Origin: Vulcanimicrobiota bacterium
Lineage (GTDB): Bacteria; Vulcanimicrobiota; Vulcanimicrobiia; Vulcanimicrobiales; Vulcanimicrobiaceae
Direction of reading: 5' to 3'
Length of the DNA: 39,530 nt
Assembly (NCBI GenBank): GCA_027459845.1
Contig: DAIDGS010000004.1
Span: forward strand, 1 to 39,530
Shown: positions 26,044 through 32,610 of the stretch, in pieces
Layout of the letters: every line of letters begins with the position of its first letter
Numbering within the stretch: the stretch's first letter is position 1
Translations under genes and position numbers: made by a program
Notes under the pieces: generated by a model
Database searches by the model: none
The model's input: the letters and a program-made list of their open reading frames with translations, nothing else
Told to the model about the DNA's origin: nothing

Positions 26044-26462
26044 CCGCCATGGCCCTCGATGTCGGGAGCAAGCGGATCGGCGTTGCCGTGGCCGACCCGA
26101 CGCAAAGTTACGGTCTTCCGGTGGGAACGATCGAGCGGACGAACCTTCGCGCCGACCTCGCCGCGGTGCTCGAGTACGCGCAGAACTACGGCGCACGCGA
26201 GTTGATCGTCGGCGATCCGATCGCGCTCAGCGGTGCTCGCGGTCCGGCAGCGGCGGCGATGGACGCGTTCGTCGCGAAGCTGCGCGACGTAACTCCGCTG
26301 CCGATCCACCGCGTCGACGAGCGCCTGACGACCGCGCAGGCCAACAAGGTGCTGATCGGCGCGGACGTCTCGCGCAAGCGGCGGCGAGCGGTCGTCGACG
26401 CAATGGCCGCCGCGTTCATTCTCGAAAGCTTTCTCGCGCGCCGGCGGCTGGAGAACGCATGA
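26040..26462 (+). CDS. ruvX: Holliday-junction-resolvase-like protein RuvX (YqgF)
   Basis: The 140-residue RNase H-fold protein has MALDVGSKRIGVAVADP (catalytic Asp7), the central LIVGDPIALSG and the VDERLTTAQA motif with its Glu, then VDAMAAAFIL. The family acts in pre-16S rRNA 5' processing in E. coli. It is in the order yqgF-mltG-DUF1292, which matches conserved neighbourhoods in Gram-positive bacteria. GTG start overlaps the recO stop. Confidence 0.93.
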   Translation: MTAMALDVGSKRIGVAVADPTQSYGLPVGTIERTNLRADLAAVLEYAQNYGARELIVGDPIALSGARGPAAAAMDAFVAKLRDVTPLPIHRVDERLTTAQANKVLIGADVSRKRRRAVVDAMAAAFILESFLARRRLENA

Positions 26463-27460
26463 GCGGCCGCATCTTGAAGTGGACTGCGGCCGTCTTCGGC
26501 GCGGCGCTTTCGGTAGCGCTGGTCGCCGTGCTCGCGATCGCCTACCTGTCCTACGGCGACCGCCGGTTGCCGTCGGTACGCACTGGGGTGATCATCGCGC
26601 GCGGATCGACCTTCGCGCAGATCGCCGCCAAACTGGTGCGTCGCGGAGTGATCTCGAACGTGCTGACCTTTCGCATCCTAGCGCGACTGCGCCATGAAGA
26701 AGATGTCGTGCGCGCCGGCGAGTATCGGTTTGCGCCGCACCAATCGCAGTCGAGCGTGTTGCGCGCGCTCGTCAGCGGCGGCGCGCAGGTGGCCAAATGG
26801 GTGACGATTCCCGAAGGCTTTACCGACGCACAGATCGCGGCGCGCCTGGGACGCGAGGGGATCGGGAGCGCCCGCACCTACGCCGCGGCCTTCGCGCGCT
26901 CGAGCATCGTGGTGGACGGCGTTCGTACCACGTCGCTCGAGGGCTTTCTCTTTCCGAGTACCTATCTGATCCCGATCGGCGCCTCCCCGCGCGAAGTCGC
27001 CGGGCGTATGACGCGCCAGTTTCTGCGCGAGCTTCCGAGGGACGCTGCGGCGCGGGCGCGTGCGCTGCACGTGAGCGTGGCCCAAGCGGTTACGGTCGCC
27101 TCGCTGATCGAGCGCGAGGCCAAGTCCGAGGTCGATCGGCCGAAGATCGCCTCGGTCATCTACAATCGCTTGCGCATCGGCATGCCGCTGCAGATCGATG
27201 CCTCGATCGAGTATGCGCTCCCTCACCATGCGTCGGTTCTCAGCTACCGGGACCTGCAGATCGACTCGCCGTACAACACCTACCTGCACGCCGGACTTCC
27301 GCCGACACCGATTGCGAATCCAGGGTTGCCGTCGCTGGAGGCGGCCCTTCATCCGGCGAAGACCGCCGATCTCTACTACGTCTACTGCGGCCATGGGCGT
27401 CACGTCTTTGCAACGACGCTCGCGCAGCATCAGGCCAACGTCGCACGCTGCTTGCCCTAG
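26459..27460 (+). CDS. mltG: Endolytic murein transglycosylase MltG
   Basis: The 333-residue protein has one N-terminal membrane segment (about 8-32), a LysM-like subdomain (GSTFAQIAAKLVRRGVIS), and the YceG/MltG catalytic domain. The catalytic Glu218 lies in VASLIEREAKSEVDRPKIASVIYNRL, followed by PLQIDASIEYAL, SPYNTYLHAGLPPTPIANPG and YYVYCGHGRHVFATT. It cleaves nascent peptidoglycan strands at the membrane and so sets glycan length. The start overlaps the yqgF stop (ATGA). Confidence 0.95.
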   Translation: MSGRILKWTAAVFGAALSVALVAVLAIAYLSYGDRRLPSVRTGVIIARGSTFAQIAAKLVRRGVISNVLTFRILARLRHEEDVVRAGEYRFAPHQSQSSVLRALVSGGAQVAKWVTIPEGFTDAQIAARLGREGIGSARTYAAAFARSSIVVDGVRTTSLEGFLFPSTYLIPIGASPREVAGRMTRQFLRELPRDAAARARALHVSVAQAVTVASLIEREAKSEVDRPKIASVIYNRLRIGMPLQIDASIEYALPHHASVLSYRDLQIDSPYNTYLHAGLPPTPIANPGLPSLEAALHPAKTADLYYVYCGHGRHVFATTLAQHQANVARCLP

Positions 27461-27475
27461 GAAGGAGCATTCGAA

Positions 27476-27823
27476 ATGTCGGCCGAGAACGGCAACACCC
27501 CAACCGGTCCGCTGGAACTCAGCGAGGTGCTGTATATCGAGACGAAGGATGGCAAGCAACTGCCCTTCGAGGTGGTCGGCATCCTGGAAGACCCCGAAGC
27601 CAAGGTCTCCTACGCGGTGCTCGCGCACGAGCCCGAGGACGGCGAGGCCGAGGCCGCCGACGAGGCGGACGGCGATCACGCCCACGACGGCCGGGAGTTT
27701 ATCGTGACCGACCTCGAAGGCAACCTCGTCGACGACGACGAGCTCGCTCAGGAAGTGCTGGACGAGTTCTTGCTCTTTGCGGAAGAAGCCGGCGACGCCG
27801 GCGGCGACGGGAGCAGCGAGTAA
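27476..27823 (+). CDS. DUF1292 (YrzB-like) acidic protein
   Basis: The 115-residue acidic protein has a strong GGAAGGAG site before its ATG. It matches DUF1292: the beta-strand start LPFEVVGILEDPEAKVSYAVL and a C-terminal helix with DDELAQEVLDEF, with an Asp/Glu/Ala-rich insert (about 53-70). The family is encoded with yqgF and mltG in many Firmicutes. Its role is unknown. Confidence 0.85.
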   Translation: MSAENGNTPTGPLELSEVLYIETKDGKQLPFEVVGILEDPEAKVSYAVLAHEPEDGEAEAADEADGDHAHDGREFIVTDLEGNLVDDDELAQEVLDEFLLFAEEAGDAGGDGSSE

Positions 27824-28961
27824 GATTCGCGTCCTGTTTCTCTCCGCCAGCGTCGGCGTCGGCCATGTCTCGGCCGCGAATGCGGTCTGCGCCGGGTTGC
27901 GCCGGATCGATCCGGAGGTCCGAACCAGCGTGGTCGACTCGTATAAGTACGCGGCTTCGGTGGTCTCGCGCGTCGTTTCGGACGGCTATCTGCAGATGGT
28001 CAAAACCATCCCGCAAATGTACCGGTTCATCTACGACCGTGCCGAACGCGCCACCGAAGTCGGCCCGTTTCGGACCTGGGCGCACCAGTTTGCCGCGGGA
28101 AATCTGCGGCCGCTACTGTTGCGCGAGCGACCCGACGTGGTGGTCTGCACCCACGCCTTTCCGTGCGGTGCGATGGCCGAATACAAACGGCAGTTCGCCG
28201 ACGCGCCGCCGGTGTTCGGCATCGTGACCGACTTTGCGGTGCACGCGTTCTGGATCCATCAAAACATCGATGCCTATTCGGTGGCGACCGATGCGGTGCG
28301 CGACGTGCTACTGGCGCGTGGCATCGCGCCCGAGCGCGTCGCGGCGACCGGCATCCCGGTGCGCCCGGAGTTCGCGCCCGATCGCGTCGATCGCGTACGG
28401 TTGCGTGAAGCCTTGGGGCTACCGCGCGAGCGCTTCGTGGTGCTGCTGATGGGCGGCGGGCTCGGCATCGGCCCGCTCGAGCGCGTCATGCACGCGCTCG
28501 AAGGGCTCGAACTGCCGATTACCGTCATCGTGATCGCCGGGCACAGCTCGCGCACCGAGCGCCGGGTGCTGGCTGCGGCCGAGAGCGTGCGCTATCCGGC
28601 GCGGGTGCTGCGCTTCGTCGACAACGTCTACGATTACATGCACGTCGCCGACGCGCTGATTACCAAGCCGGGCGGCTTGAGCCTCGCCGAAGCACTGGTC
28701 GCGCAGGTGCCGATCATTCTCTGCCGGCCGTTGCCGGGTCAGGAGGAGCGCAACGCGCGAGTCCTCGGCGAGGCCGGGGCGGCGGTGCGTACCCGTCGCA
28801 TCGAGGAGCTTCCGGCTGCCCTGACGCGCGCGCTCGGAAACTCGGAGCACCGCGAGCGGATGATCCGGGCAGCCTGCCGGTTGGGCCGGCCGGGCGCGGC
28901 AGGGGAAGTGGCCGCGATGCTGGCACGTCTCATTCAGGCACGAAAGGAGGTCGTCGCATGA
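27777..28961 (+). CDS. MGDG synthase/UgtP-like diacylglycerol glycosyltransferase
   Basis: The GT28/MGDG-synthase-type fold has an N-terminal SVGVGHVSAANAVCAGLRR (Gly-rich acceptor loop), TDFAVHAFWIHQ, SVATDAVRDVLLARGI, the nucleotide-sugar block LLMGGGLGIGPLERVMHAL and the C-terminal ITKPGGLSLAEAL. It resembles processive diacylglycerol glucosyltransferases and MurG relatives, and so probably glycosylates a membrane lipid. Only the TTG at 27777 gives a normal in-frame start, overlapping the previous gene by 47 bases. The conserved part begins at KIRVLFLSA, and an ATT at 27825 just after the DUF1292 stop could be the real start. The stop overlaps doxX. Confidence 0.85.
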   Translation: MRKKPATPAATGAASKIRVLFLSASVGVGHVSAANAVCAGLRRIDPEVRTSVVDSYKYAASVVSRVVSDGYLQMVKTIPQMYRFIYDRAERATEVGPFRTWAHQFAAGNLRPLLLRERPDVVVCTHAFPCGAMAEYKRQFADAPPVFGIVTDFAVHAFWIHQNIDAYSVATDAVRDVLLARGIAPERVAATGIPVRPEFAPDRVDRVRLREALGLPRERFVVLLMGGGLGIGPLERVMHALEGLELPITVIVIAGHSSRTERRVLAAAESVRYPARVLRFVDNVYDYMHVADALITKPGGLSLAEALVAQVPIILCRPLPGQEERNARVLGEAGAAVRTRRIEELPAALTRALGNSEHRERMIRAACRLGRPGAAGEVAAMLARLIQARKEVVA

Positions 28962-29506
28962 AACCTCTGCCGTCCTCAAAAGTCTACGCCACATGGCTCG
29001 CCCTGATGCGCATCATGACCGGCATCATCTGGCTGATCCACGGCGTTCCCAAGTTCACCCAGAGCGATCAGTTCATGCCGCCCAACGGGTTCATCACCTT
29101 TTACGTGACGCATGGCTTGCAACTGACGCACGGGCCCTATCACTGGTTCCTGGCGACGTTGGTGCAGCCGCACATCCTGCTGTTCGCGCAGCTCGTGCGT
29201 TTAGGCGAGGTGCTGGTCGGGCTCGCGCTCGTCTTCGGGCTGCTGACGCGTCTGGGGGGATTCTTCGGAGCGGTGCTCGCGCTCAACTATATGGCGGCGC
29301 TCGGGAGCGTGGCCGGCTTCAATGCGTGGGCGAGCCTGAACGCCTGCGTGCTGATCCTCTCGGTGACCAACTTCGTGTTGCCGACGGGGCGCATGCTGGG
29401 TGTCGATGTGCTCCTGGGAGCACGCCCGCGCACGCGGACCGTCCACGCGGAGTTTGTGGAGGAGCACCCGCTCGACGGGCCCTCGGCGCCGAGCGCGCCA
29501 CCGTAA
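28958..29506 (+). CDS. DoxX/DoxD-like membrane protein
   Basis: The 182-residue protein has four hydrophobic segments (ALMRIMTGIIWLIHGVPKF, LVRLGEVLVGLALVFGLLT, FFGAVLALNYMAALG, LNACVLILSVTNFVL), typical of DoxX. The conserved block LRIxxGxxWLxHGxPKF is clear. DoxX proteins are linked to quinone- or thiosulfate-related redox and oxidative stress. The ATG overlaps the previous stop and has an AAAGGAGG site (28943-28950). Confidence 0.85.
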   Translation: MKPLPSSKVYATWLALMRIMTGIIWLIHGVPKFTQSDQFMPPNGFITFYVTHGLQLTHGPYHWFLATLVQPHILLFAQLVRLGEVLVGLALVFGLLTRLGGFFGAVLALNYMAALGSVAGFNAWASLNACVLILSVTNFVLPTGRMLGVDVLLGARPRTRTVHAEFVEEHPLDGPSAPSAPP

Positions 29507-29557
29507 GCGCACCGAGCATCGCGACCGAAGTCGTATAGGGGTCGGCTGCAGCGGCGT

Positions 29558-29565
29558 GGTATAGT
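29558..29565 (+). promoter_or_regulatory. Extended -10 promoter of tRNA-Ser(GCT)
   Basis: TATAGT (29560-29565) is preceded closely by TGG, an extended -10. The tRNA begins 14 bases later. A clear -35 was not seen. Confidence 0.5.
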
Positions 29566-29579
29566 CGTCGCGGTCCGCT

Positions 29580-29669
29580 GGAGAGATGGCCGAGCGGCTG
29601 AAGGCGGCGGTTTGCTAAACCGTTATACGATGTAAAGTCGTATCGAGGGTTCGAATCCCTCTCTCTCCG
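29580..29669 (+). tRNA. tRNA-Ser (GCT)
   Basis: Acceptor GGAGAGA pairs with TCTCTCC and a G discriminator. The anticodon loop TTGCTAA carries GCT. A long variable arm (TATACGATGTAAAGTCGTAT) marks a class II serine tRNA, and the T-arm has GGTTCGAATCC. CCA is not encoded. Confidence 0.96.
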
Positions 29670-29773
29670 AAGGACAGGATGTCCGGAGTGCCGCGCGCAC
29701 CCCTTTCCTGTTTCTGGAGGAGGTGCGCGGCGCGAAGCGTATCAGGGAAAGTCGCGCACGGGGTTGCGCACGC

Positions 29774-29847
29774 GCGGTCGTAGCTCAATTGGATAGAGCA
29801 ACAGGCTACGAACTTGTAGGTTGGGGGTTCGAGTCCCTCCGACCGCG
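29774..29847 (+). tRNA. tRNA-Arg (ACG)
   Basis: Acceptor GCGGTCG pairs with CGACCGC, the D-arm is GCTC...GAGC, and the loop CTACGAA carries ACG, whose A is normally deaminated to inosine by TadA encoded nearby. The T-arm has GGTTCGAGTCC. CCA is not encoded. Confidence 0.96.
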
Positions 29848-29860
29848 ATTTTGCGAAACG

Positions 29861-29889
29861 GAAGCCTCGGCGGCGCGCCGGGGCTTCTT
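29861..29889 (+). terminator. Possible terminator after tRNA-Arg(ACG)
   Basis: GAAGCCTCGGC (29861-29871) pairs with GCCGGGGCTTC (29877-29887), 11 pairs with one T-G wobble and a 5-base loop. Only TT follows, so the U-tract is weak. Confidence 0.45.
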
Positions 29890-29943
29890 GCCGTAGCGCT
29901 TCGGGCGGGTGCCGGCTGCAACCGCGTCGTAGCGCATCAGCAT

Positions 29944-30015
29944 GGCTCGGTAGCTCAGGGGTAGAGCAGGGGACTCATAAGCCCTTGGTCGTAGGTTCGA
30001 ATCCTACCCGAGCCA
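29944..30015 (+). tRNA. tRNA with CAT anticodon (Met, or Ile with lysidine)
   Basis: Acceptor GGCTCGG pairs with CCGAGCC and discriminator A. The anticodon loop CTCATAA carries CAT. The stem (GGGGA/GCCCT) has a 31-39 A-G mismatch and a G-U at its top. The region around GAGCAGG...GACTCATAA...CTTGGTCG resembles both elongator Met and the Ile(CAT) tRNA modified by TilS, so the identity is left open. CCA is not encoded. Confidence 0.92.
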
Positions 30016-30051
30016 GGAAATCCTCAGTAAGGAACACGGTCGAAAACAGCG

Positions 30052-30285
30052 ATGTCCACAATCCCCTGCGATTTCTGTCCGCATCCGGTCGATCGCGGCC
30101 AGATGGAAGAAATCGAAATCTCTCACTACGTTCCGGATAGCTCCGGCGACGATCTCGCGTACGCGCGGACGTACTTCTTCGGGCATCCCGACTGCGTGCG
30201 CAAGTTCTATCGCACGCTCGTCGACCACAAGCTCGACCTGTTCAAGCACATGCCAACCGGCTCGCCGCCGGAGAGTCCGCGCTAG
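30052..30285 (+). CDS. Small Cys-containing protein, probably zinc-binding
   Basis: A 77-residue frame lies between two tRNA genes. It contains CDFC (Cys6, Cys9), several His and a later HPDC (Cys50), a possible zinc-binding set, then a helical end (VRKFYRTLVDHKLDLFKHM). Codon usage is GC-ending like real genes in the window. No good ribosome binding site is close to the ATG. I know no family for it; it may be a small conserved protein of this lineage. Confidence 0.55.
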   Translation: MSTIPCDFCPHPVDRGQMEEIEISHYVPDSSGDDLAYARTYFFGHPDCVRKFYRTLVDHKLDLFKHMPTGSPPESPR

Positions 30286-30296
30286 ACGCGCGCCGC

Positions 30297-30370
<74 letters not shown>

Positions 30371-30375
30371 AGTCT

Positions 30376-30771
30376 TTACTGCAACGTGAGTTCGTCGGCC
30401 AGCGCGCGCGCCTTCGCCTTGACGAGGTCGCGGATTTCGCGCACCCGCGCCGGCGACGCGCCCTTCGGATCGGGCAGCGCCCAGTCGGCATCGACGCGCG
30501 GCACGCCCTGCACGTCGCACCCCATGGTGATGATGCGCAGCGCCCGCGCCGCCACGGCCGGGTCGATGAGTTTCGGGCGCGCCTCCGCGATGTCGATACC
30601 GTCGTCGCGCATCGCCGCTACGACTCCCGGATCGGGATGCTCGGCCGCCTCGGTGCCGGCCGATGCGACGTCGAGCGCATCGCCGACGAAGGCGCGCAGG
30701 TAGGCTTCGGCCATTTGGCTGCGGCCGGTATTGTGCCGGCAGACGAAGAGGATCAGCGGCTTGGGTGGCAT
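30376..30771 (-). CDS. Low-molecular-weight phosphatase/arsenate reductase-like protein
   Basis: The 131-residue protein has the LMW-PTP P-loop C-x5-R: VCRHNTGRSQMAEAYL (Cys11, Arg17) and the catalytic Asp in LPDPKG (Asp101). The loop sequence with HNTGRS is that of ArsC-type arsenate reductases. Only one further Cys in the resolving region (Cys85, MGCDVQGV) is present, not the Cys pair of thioredoxin-coupled ArsC. A single-Cys mechanism or a protein phosphatase role is therefore possible. The ATG has AAAGGA about 6 bases upstream. It converges on tRNA-Arg(CCG), 5 bases apart. Confidence 0.85.
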   Translation of the reverse strand: MPPKPLILFVCRHNTGRSQMAEAYLRAFVGDALDVASAGTEAAEHPDPGVVAAMRDDGIDIAEARPKLIDPAVAARALRIITMGCDVQGVPRVDADWALPDPKGASPARVREIRDLVKAKARALADELTLQ

Positions 30772-30832
30772 CGAGCATCCTTTGCGAGTGCGACGAAGGG
30801 GTCTGTCGGCGACGCGCGCCGGCACTGTCGAT

Positions 30833-30861
30833 AGCCTGCGCGATCCATCGAGATTTGTCAA
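30833..30861 (-). promoter_or_regulatory. Candidate promoter of the ArsC-like gene
   Basis: On the minus strand, a perfect -35 TTGACA (30861-30856) and a weak -10 CAGGCT (30838-30833) are 17 bases apart, about 60 bases upstream of the ATG at 30771. Confidence 0.45.
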
Positions 30862-30903
30862 TATAGCGGCTTCTGTGCCGGCGGCGTGGAAAAGCGCCGG
30901 GCG

Positions 30904-31386
30904 ATGGACGAAGACCAGCGGTATCTGCGCCGGGCGATCGAGCTGGCCGCGCGCGCGGCCGAGGCCGGCGACGTGCCGATCGGCGCGGTGCTGCTGGTCG
31001 GCGATCGTCACTTCGAGGCGTGGAACGAAAAGGAGCGTCGTCCCGATCCGACCGCCCATGCCGAAGTGCTGCTGATTCGCGAGGCCGCGGCTGCGCTCGG
31101 CCGGTGGCGGCTCTCGGACGCCACCCTTTACGTCACCAAGGAGCCCTGCGTCATGTGCGCCGGTGCAATCGTGGCCGCGCGCATTGGGCGCGTGGTCTAC
31201 GGCGCGCCCGATCCGAAGGGCGGCGCCGACGTCAGCGTCTTCGACGTCTTGCGGTCGCCCAAAACCAACCATCGGCTGGAGGTTACCTCGGGCGTCTGCG
31301 CGACCGAAGCCGCCGAGCAACTGCAACGCTTCTTTCGCGAGCGTCGCGGCAAAGGCGAAGAAGGTTTGCCCGATTCGCCGCCGTAG
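30904..31386 (+). CDS. tadA: tRNA-specific adenosine deaminase
   Basis: The 160-residue protein carries the deaminase zinc motifs HAE (His52, Glu54) and PCVMC (Pro81, Cys82, Cys85), with TadA features VPIGAVLL, NEKERRPDPTAHAE and the KTNHRLEVTSGV stretch. It converts A34 to inosine in tRNA-Arg(ACG), which is encoded about 1.1 kb upstream. The start at ATG 30904 fits the family; a GTG at 30886 is the alternative. tRNA-Ser(CGA) follows 14 bases later. Confidence 0.95.
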   Translation: MDEDQRYLRRAIELAARAAEAGDVPIGAVLLVGDRHFEAWNEKERRPDPTAHAEVLLIREAAAALGRWRLSDATLYVTKEPCVMCAGAIVAARIGRVVYGAPDPKGGADVSVFDVLRSPKTNHRLEVTSGVCATEAAEQLQRFFRERRGKGEEGLPDSPP

Positions 31387-31400
31387 AGAGGCGGTCGCGC

Positions 31401-31491
31401 GGAGAGGTGGTCGAGTGGTTGAAGGCACCCGCCTCGAAAGCGGGCGAACGTGATGAGCGTTCCGTGAGTTCGAATCTCACCCTCTCCGCCA
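31401..31491 (+). tRNA. tRNA-Ser (CGA), with encoded CCA
   Basis: Acceptor GGAGAGG pairs with CCTCTCC, discriminator G and CCA (31489-31491). Stem CCCGC/GCGGG holds the loop CTCGAAA, anticodon CGA. A long variable arm (GAACGTGATGAGCGTTC) and T-arm GTGAGTTCGAATCTCAC complete a class II serine tRNA. Its 3' end starts a 141-bp tandem repeat. Confidence 0.96.
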
Positions 31492-31528
31492 GCATATTCT
31501 GCGTTCCGAACTCACGGAACGCTCATCA
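31451..31528. repeat. 22-bp inverted repeat between tRNA-Ser variable/T-arm and its trailer
   Basis: Positions 31507-31528 are the exact reverse complement of 31451-31472, which is the variable arm and 5' T-arm of tRNA-Ser(CGA). The arms are 34 bases apart. The second unit carries the same antisense copy at 31648-31669. Confidence 0.9.
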
Positions 31529-31604
31529 GCGCAGGCGCGCAGCGCCGTAGCGGTCTCTTCAAACGGGTGGGGTCCCCGCGCGCGAGCGCGTGGGGAATGG
31601 TTGC
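31464..31604 (+). repeat. 141-bp repeat unit 1, starting in the tRNA-Ser 3' end
   Basis: The unit begins with the T-arm and acceptor end of tRNA-Ser(CGA), including CCA, then runs through three hairpin-forming stretches: GCGTTCCG/CGGAACGC (31501-31522), GGCGC/GCGCC, and CCCCGCGC with GCGTGGGG. It differs from unit 2 by a single base (gtctcttc here, gtcttttc there). Confidence 0.9.
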
Positions 31605-31745
31605 GTGAGTTCGAATCTCACCCTCTCCGCCAGCATATTCTGCGTTCCGAACTCACGGAACGCTCATCAGCGCAGGCGCGCAGCGCCGTAGCGGTCTTTT
31701 CAAACGGGTGGGGTCCCCGCGCGCGAGCGCGTGGGGAATGGTTGC
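31605..31745 (+). repeat. 141-bp repeat unit 2
   Basis: A near-identical direct copy of unit 1, including a complete 28-base copy of the tRNA 3' end with CCA (31605-31632). No 5' tRNA half is attached, so it is not a tRNA gene. With unit 1 and the partial third copy it fills the 317-bp gap between tRNA-Ser and the hydrolase gene. Confidence 0.9.
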
Positions 31746-31768
31746 GTGAGTTCGAATCTCACCCTCTC
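31746..31768 (+). repeat. Partial third copy of the tRNA-derived repeat
   Basis: Twenty-three bases match the start of the unit (T-arm and part of the acceptor), then identity stops within the acceptor strand at CCCTCTC. It marks the right end of the tandem array. Confidence 0.85.
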
Positions 31769-31808
31769 GGGCACTTCGGAGTTTTGGGTTCGTGCGGAGA
31801 GAGTGCAT

Positions 31809-32480
31809 ATGGCGTTATTCGTACTGATCCCCGGCGCCGGCGGCATGGCGTGGTATTGGCACCGCGTGACGCCCTTGCTGCACCAAGCCGGGCAACAAGC
31901 CCTCGCGGTCGATCTTCCCGGCGACGACCCGCACGCCGGCCTCGCGGCATACACGGACATCGTCGTACGTGCGATCGCCGGGCGGCGCGACGTCGTTCTC
32001 GTGGCACAGTCGCTGGCGGGCTTCACCGCTCCGCTTGTGTGCGCACGCACGTGCGTGAAGACCCTCGTGTTTGTCAACGCGATGATTCCCATGCCCGGCG
32101 AGACCGCCGGCGCGTGGTGGGACGCCACGGGAGCGATCGCGGCGAGGGAACAGGCCGCACTGCGGCGCGGCTACGCCACGTCGTTCGATATGACGACGTA
32201 CTTTTTGCACGATGTGCCGCCGGACGTGCTGCACGCCGGTCCCGAGGGACCGCGCGAGGAAGCCGCGATCGTTTTTGGCGAGCCCTGCCGCTTCAAGCGC
32301 TGGCCGGAGCTCCCCATTCACGTTCTGGCGGGAAGCGACGACCGCTTCTTCCCGATCGAATTTCAGCGACGCGTTGCGCGTGAACGACTCGGGAAGGACG
32401 TGGACGCGATTGCCGGCGGCCACCTCCTTGCATTGTCCAATCCCGAAGGTTTGGTAAAGCGTCTTCTGGCGTGCGAATGA
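31809..32480 (+). CDS. Alpha/beta hydrolase
   Basis: The 223-residue protein has the small esterase-like alpha/beta-hydrolase layout: LIPGAGGMAWYWHRV (oxyanion), the nucleophile elbow VAQSLAGFT, an Asp in AGSDDRFFP and a His in AGGHLLALSNPE. The elbow has Ala in place of the usual first Gly. This resembles salicylate esterase/methylesterase-like proteins, but the substrate is unknown. The ATG at 31809 is preceded by a purine-rich GGAGAGAG. It lies directly after the tRNA-derived repeats. Confidence 0.85.
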   Translation: MALFVLIPGAGGMAWYWHRVTPLLHQAGQQALAVDLPGDDPHAGLAAYTDIVVRAIAGRRDVVLVAQSLAGFTAPLVCARTCVKTLVFVNAMIPMPGETAGAWWDATGAIAAREQAALRRGYATSFDMTTYFLHDVPPDVLHAGPEGPREEAAIVFGEPCRFKRWPELPIHVLAGSDDRFFPIEFQRRVARERLGKDVDAIAGGHLLALSNPEGLVKRLLACE

Positions 32481-32567
32481 AGCCCGTCGTGCAAGGAGTC
32501 ATAGGGTTATGGCGTCGACCGGGTACACGCCATCGCCGTTCGTCGCCCAGCAGCACGTCGCTTATCT

Positions 32568-32609
32568 CGAACTCACGGAACGCTCGTCGGCGCGCACCGC
32601 CGTAGCGGT
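32568..32609. repeat. Diverged dispersed copy of the tRNA-derived repeat segment
   Basis: CGAACTCACGGAACGCTC begins a 42-bp match to the antisense part of the 141-bp unit, with two substitutions in the 22-nt core and a short deletion before GCCGTAGCGGT. It ends 2 bases from the stop codon of the Nramp-related gene and may lie in its 3' untranslated region. The rest of the 130-bp gap (32481-32610) holds nothing else I recognise. Confidence 0.75.
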
Positions 32610-32610
32610 T

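Noticed and set aside
29686-29745. Hairpin-like GCGCGCACC ... GGTGCGCGG after tRNA-Ser(GCT)
   Set aside because: The stem is 8 bp with a loop of over 20 bases and no U-tract; too weak to call a terminator.
31464-31768. Possible CRISPR-like array
   Set aside because: Units are 141 bp and adjacent, nearly identical across their whole length with no variable spacers, and begin inside a tRNA. No cas genes are nearby.
31601-32383. Long frame running from the tRNA repeats into the hydrolase region in another frame (REFESHPL-type peptide)
   Set aside because: The N-terminal part is a translation of tRNA-Ser-derived repeats, a common false protein, and the rest is the hydrolase gene in a wrong frame.
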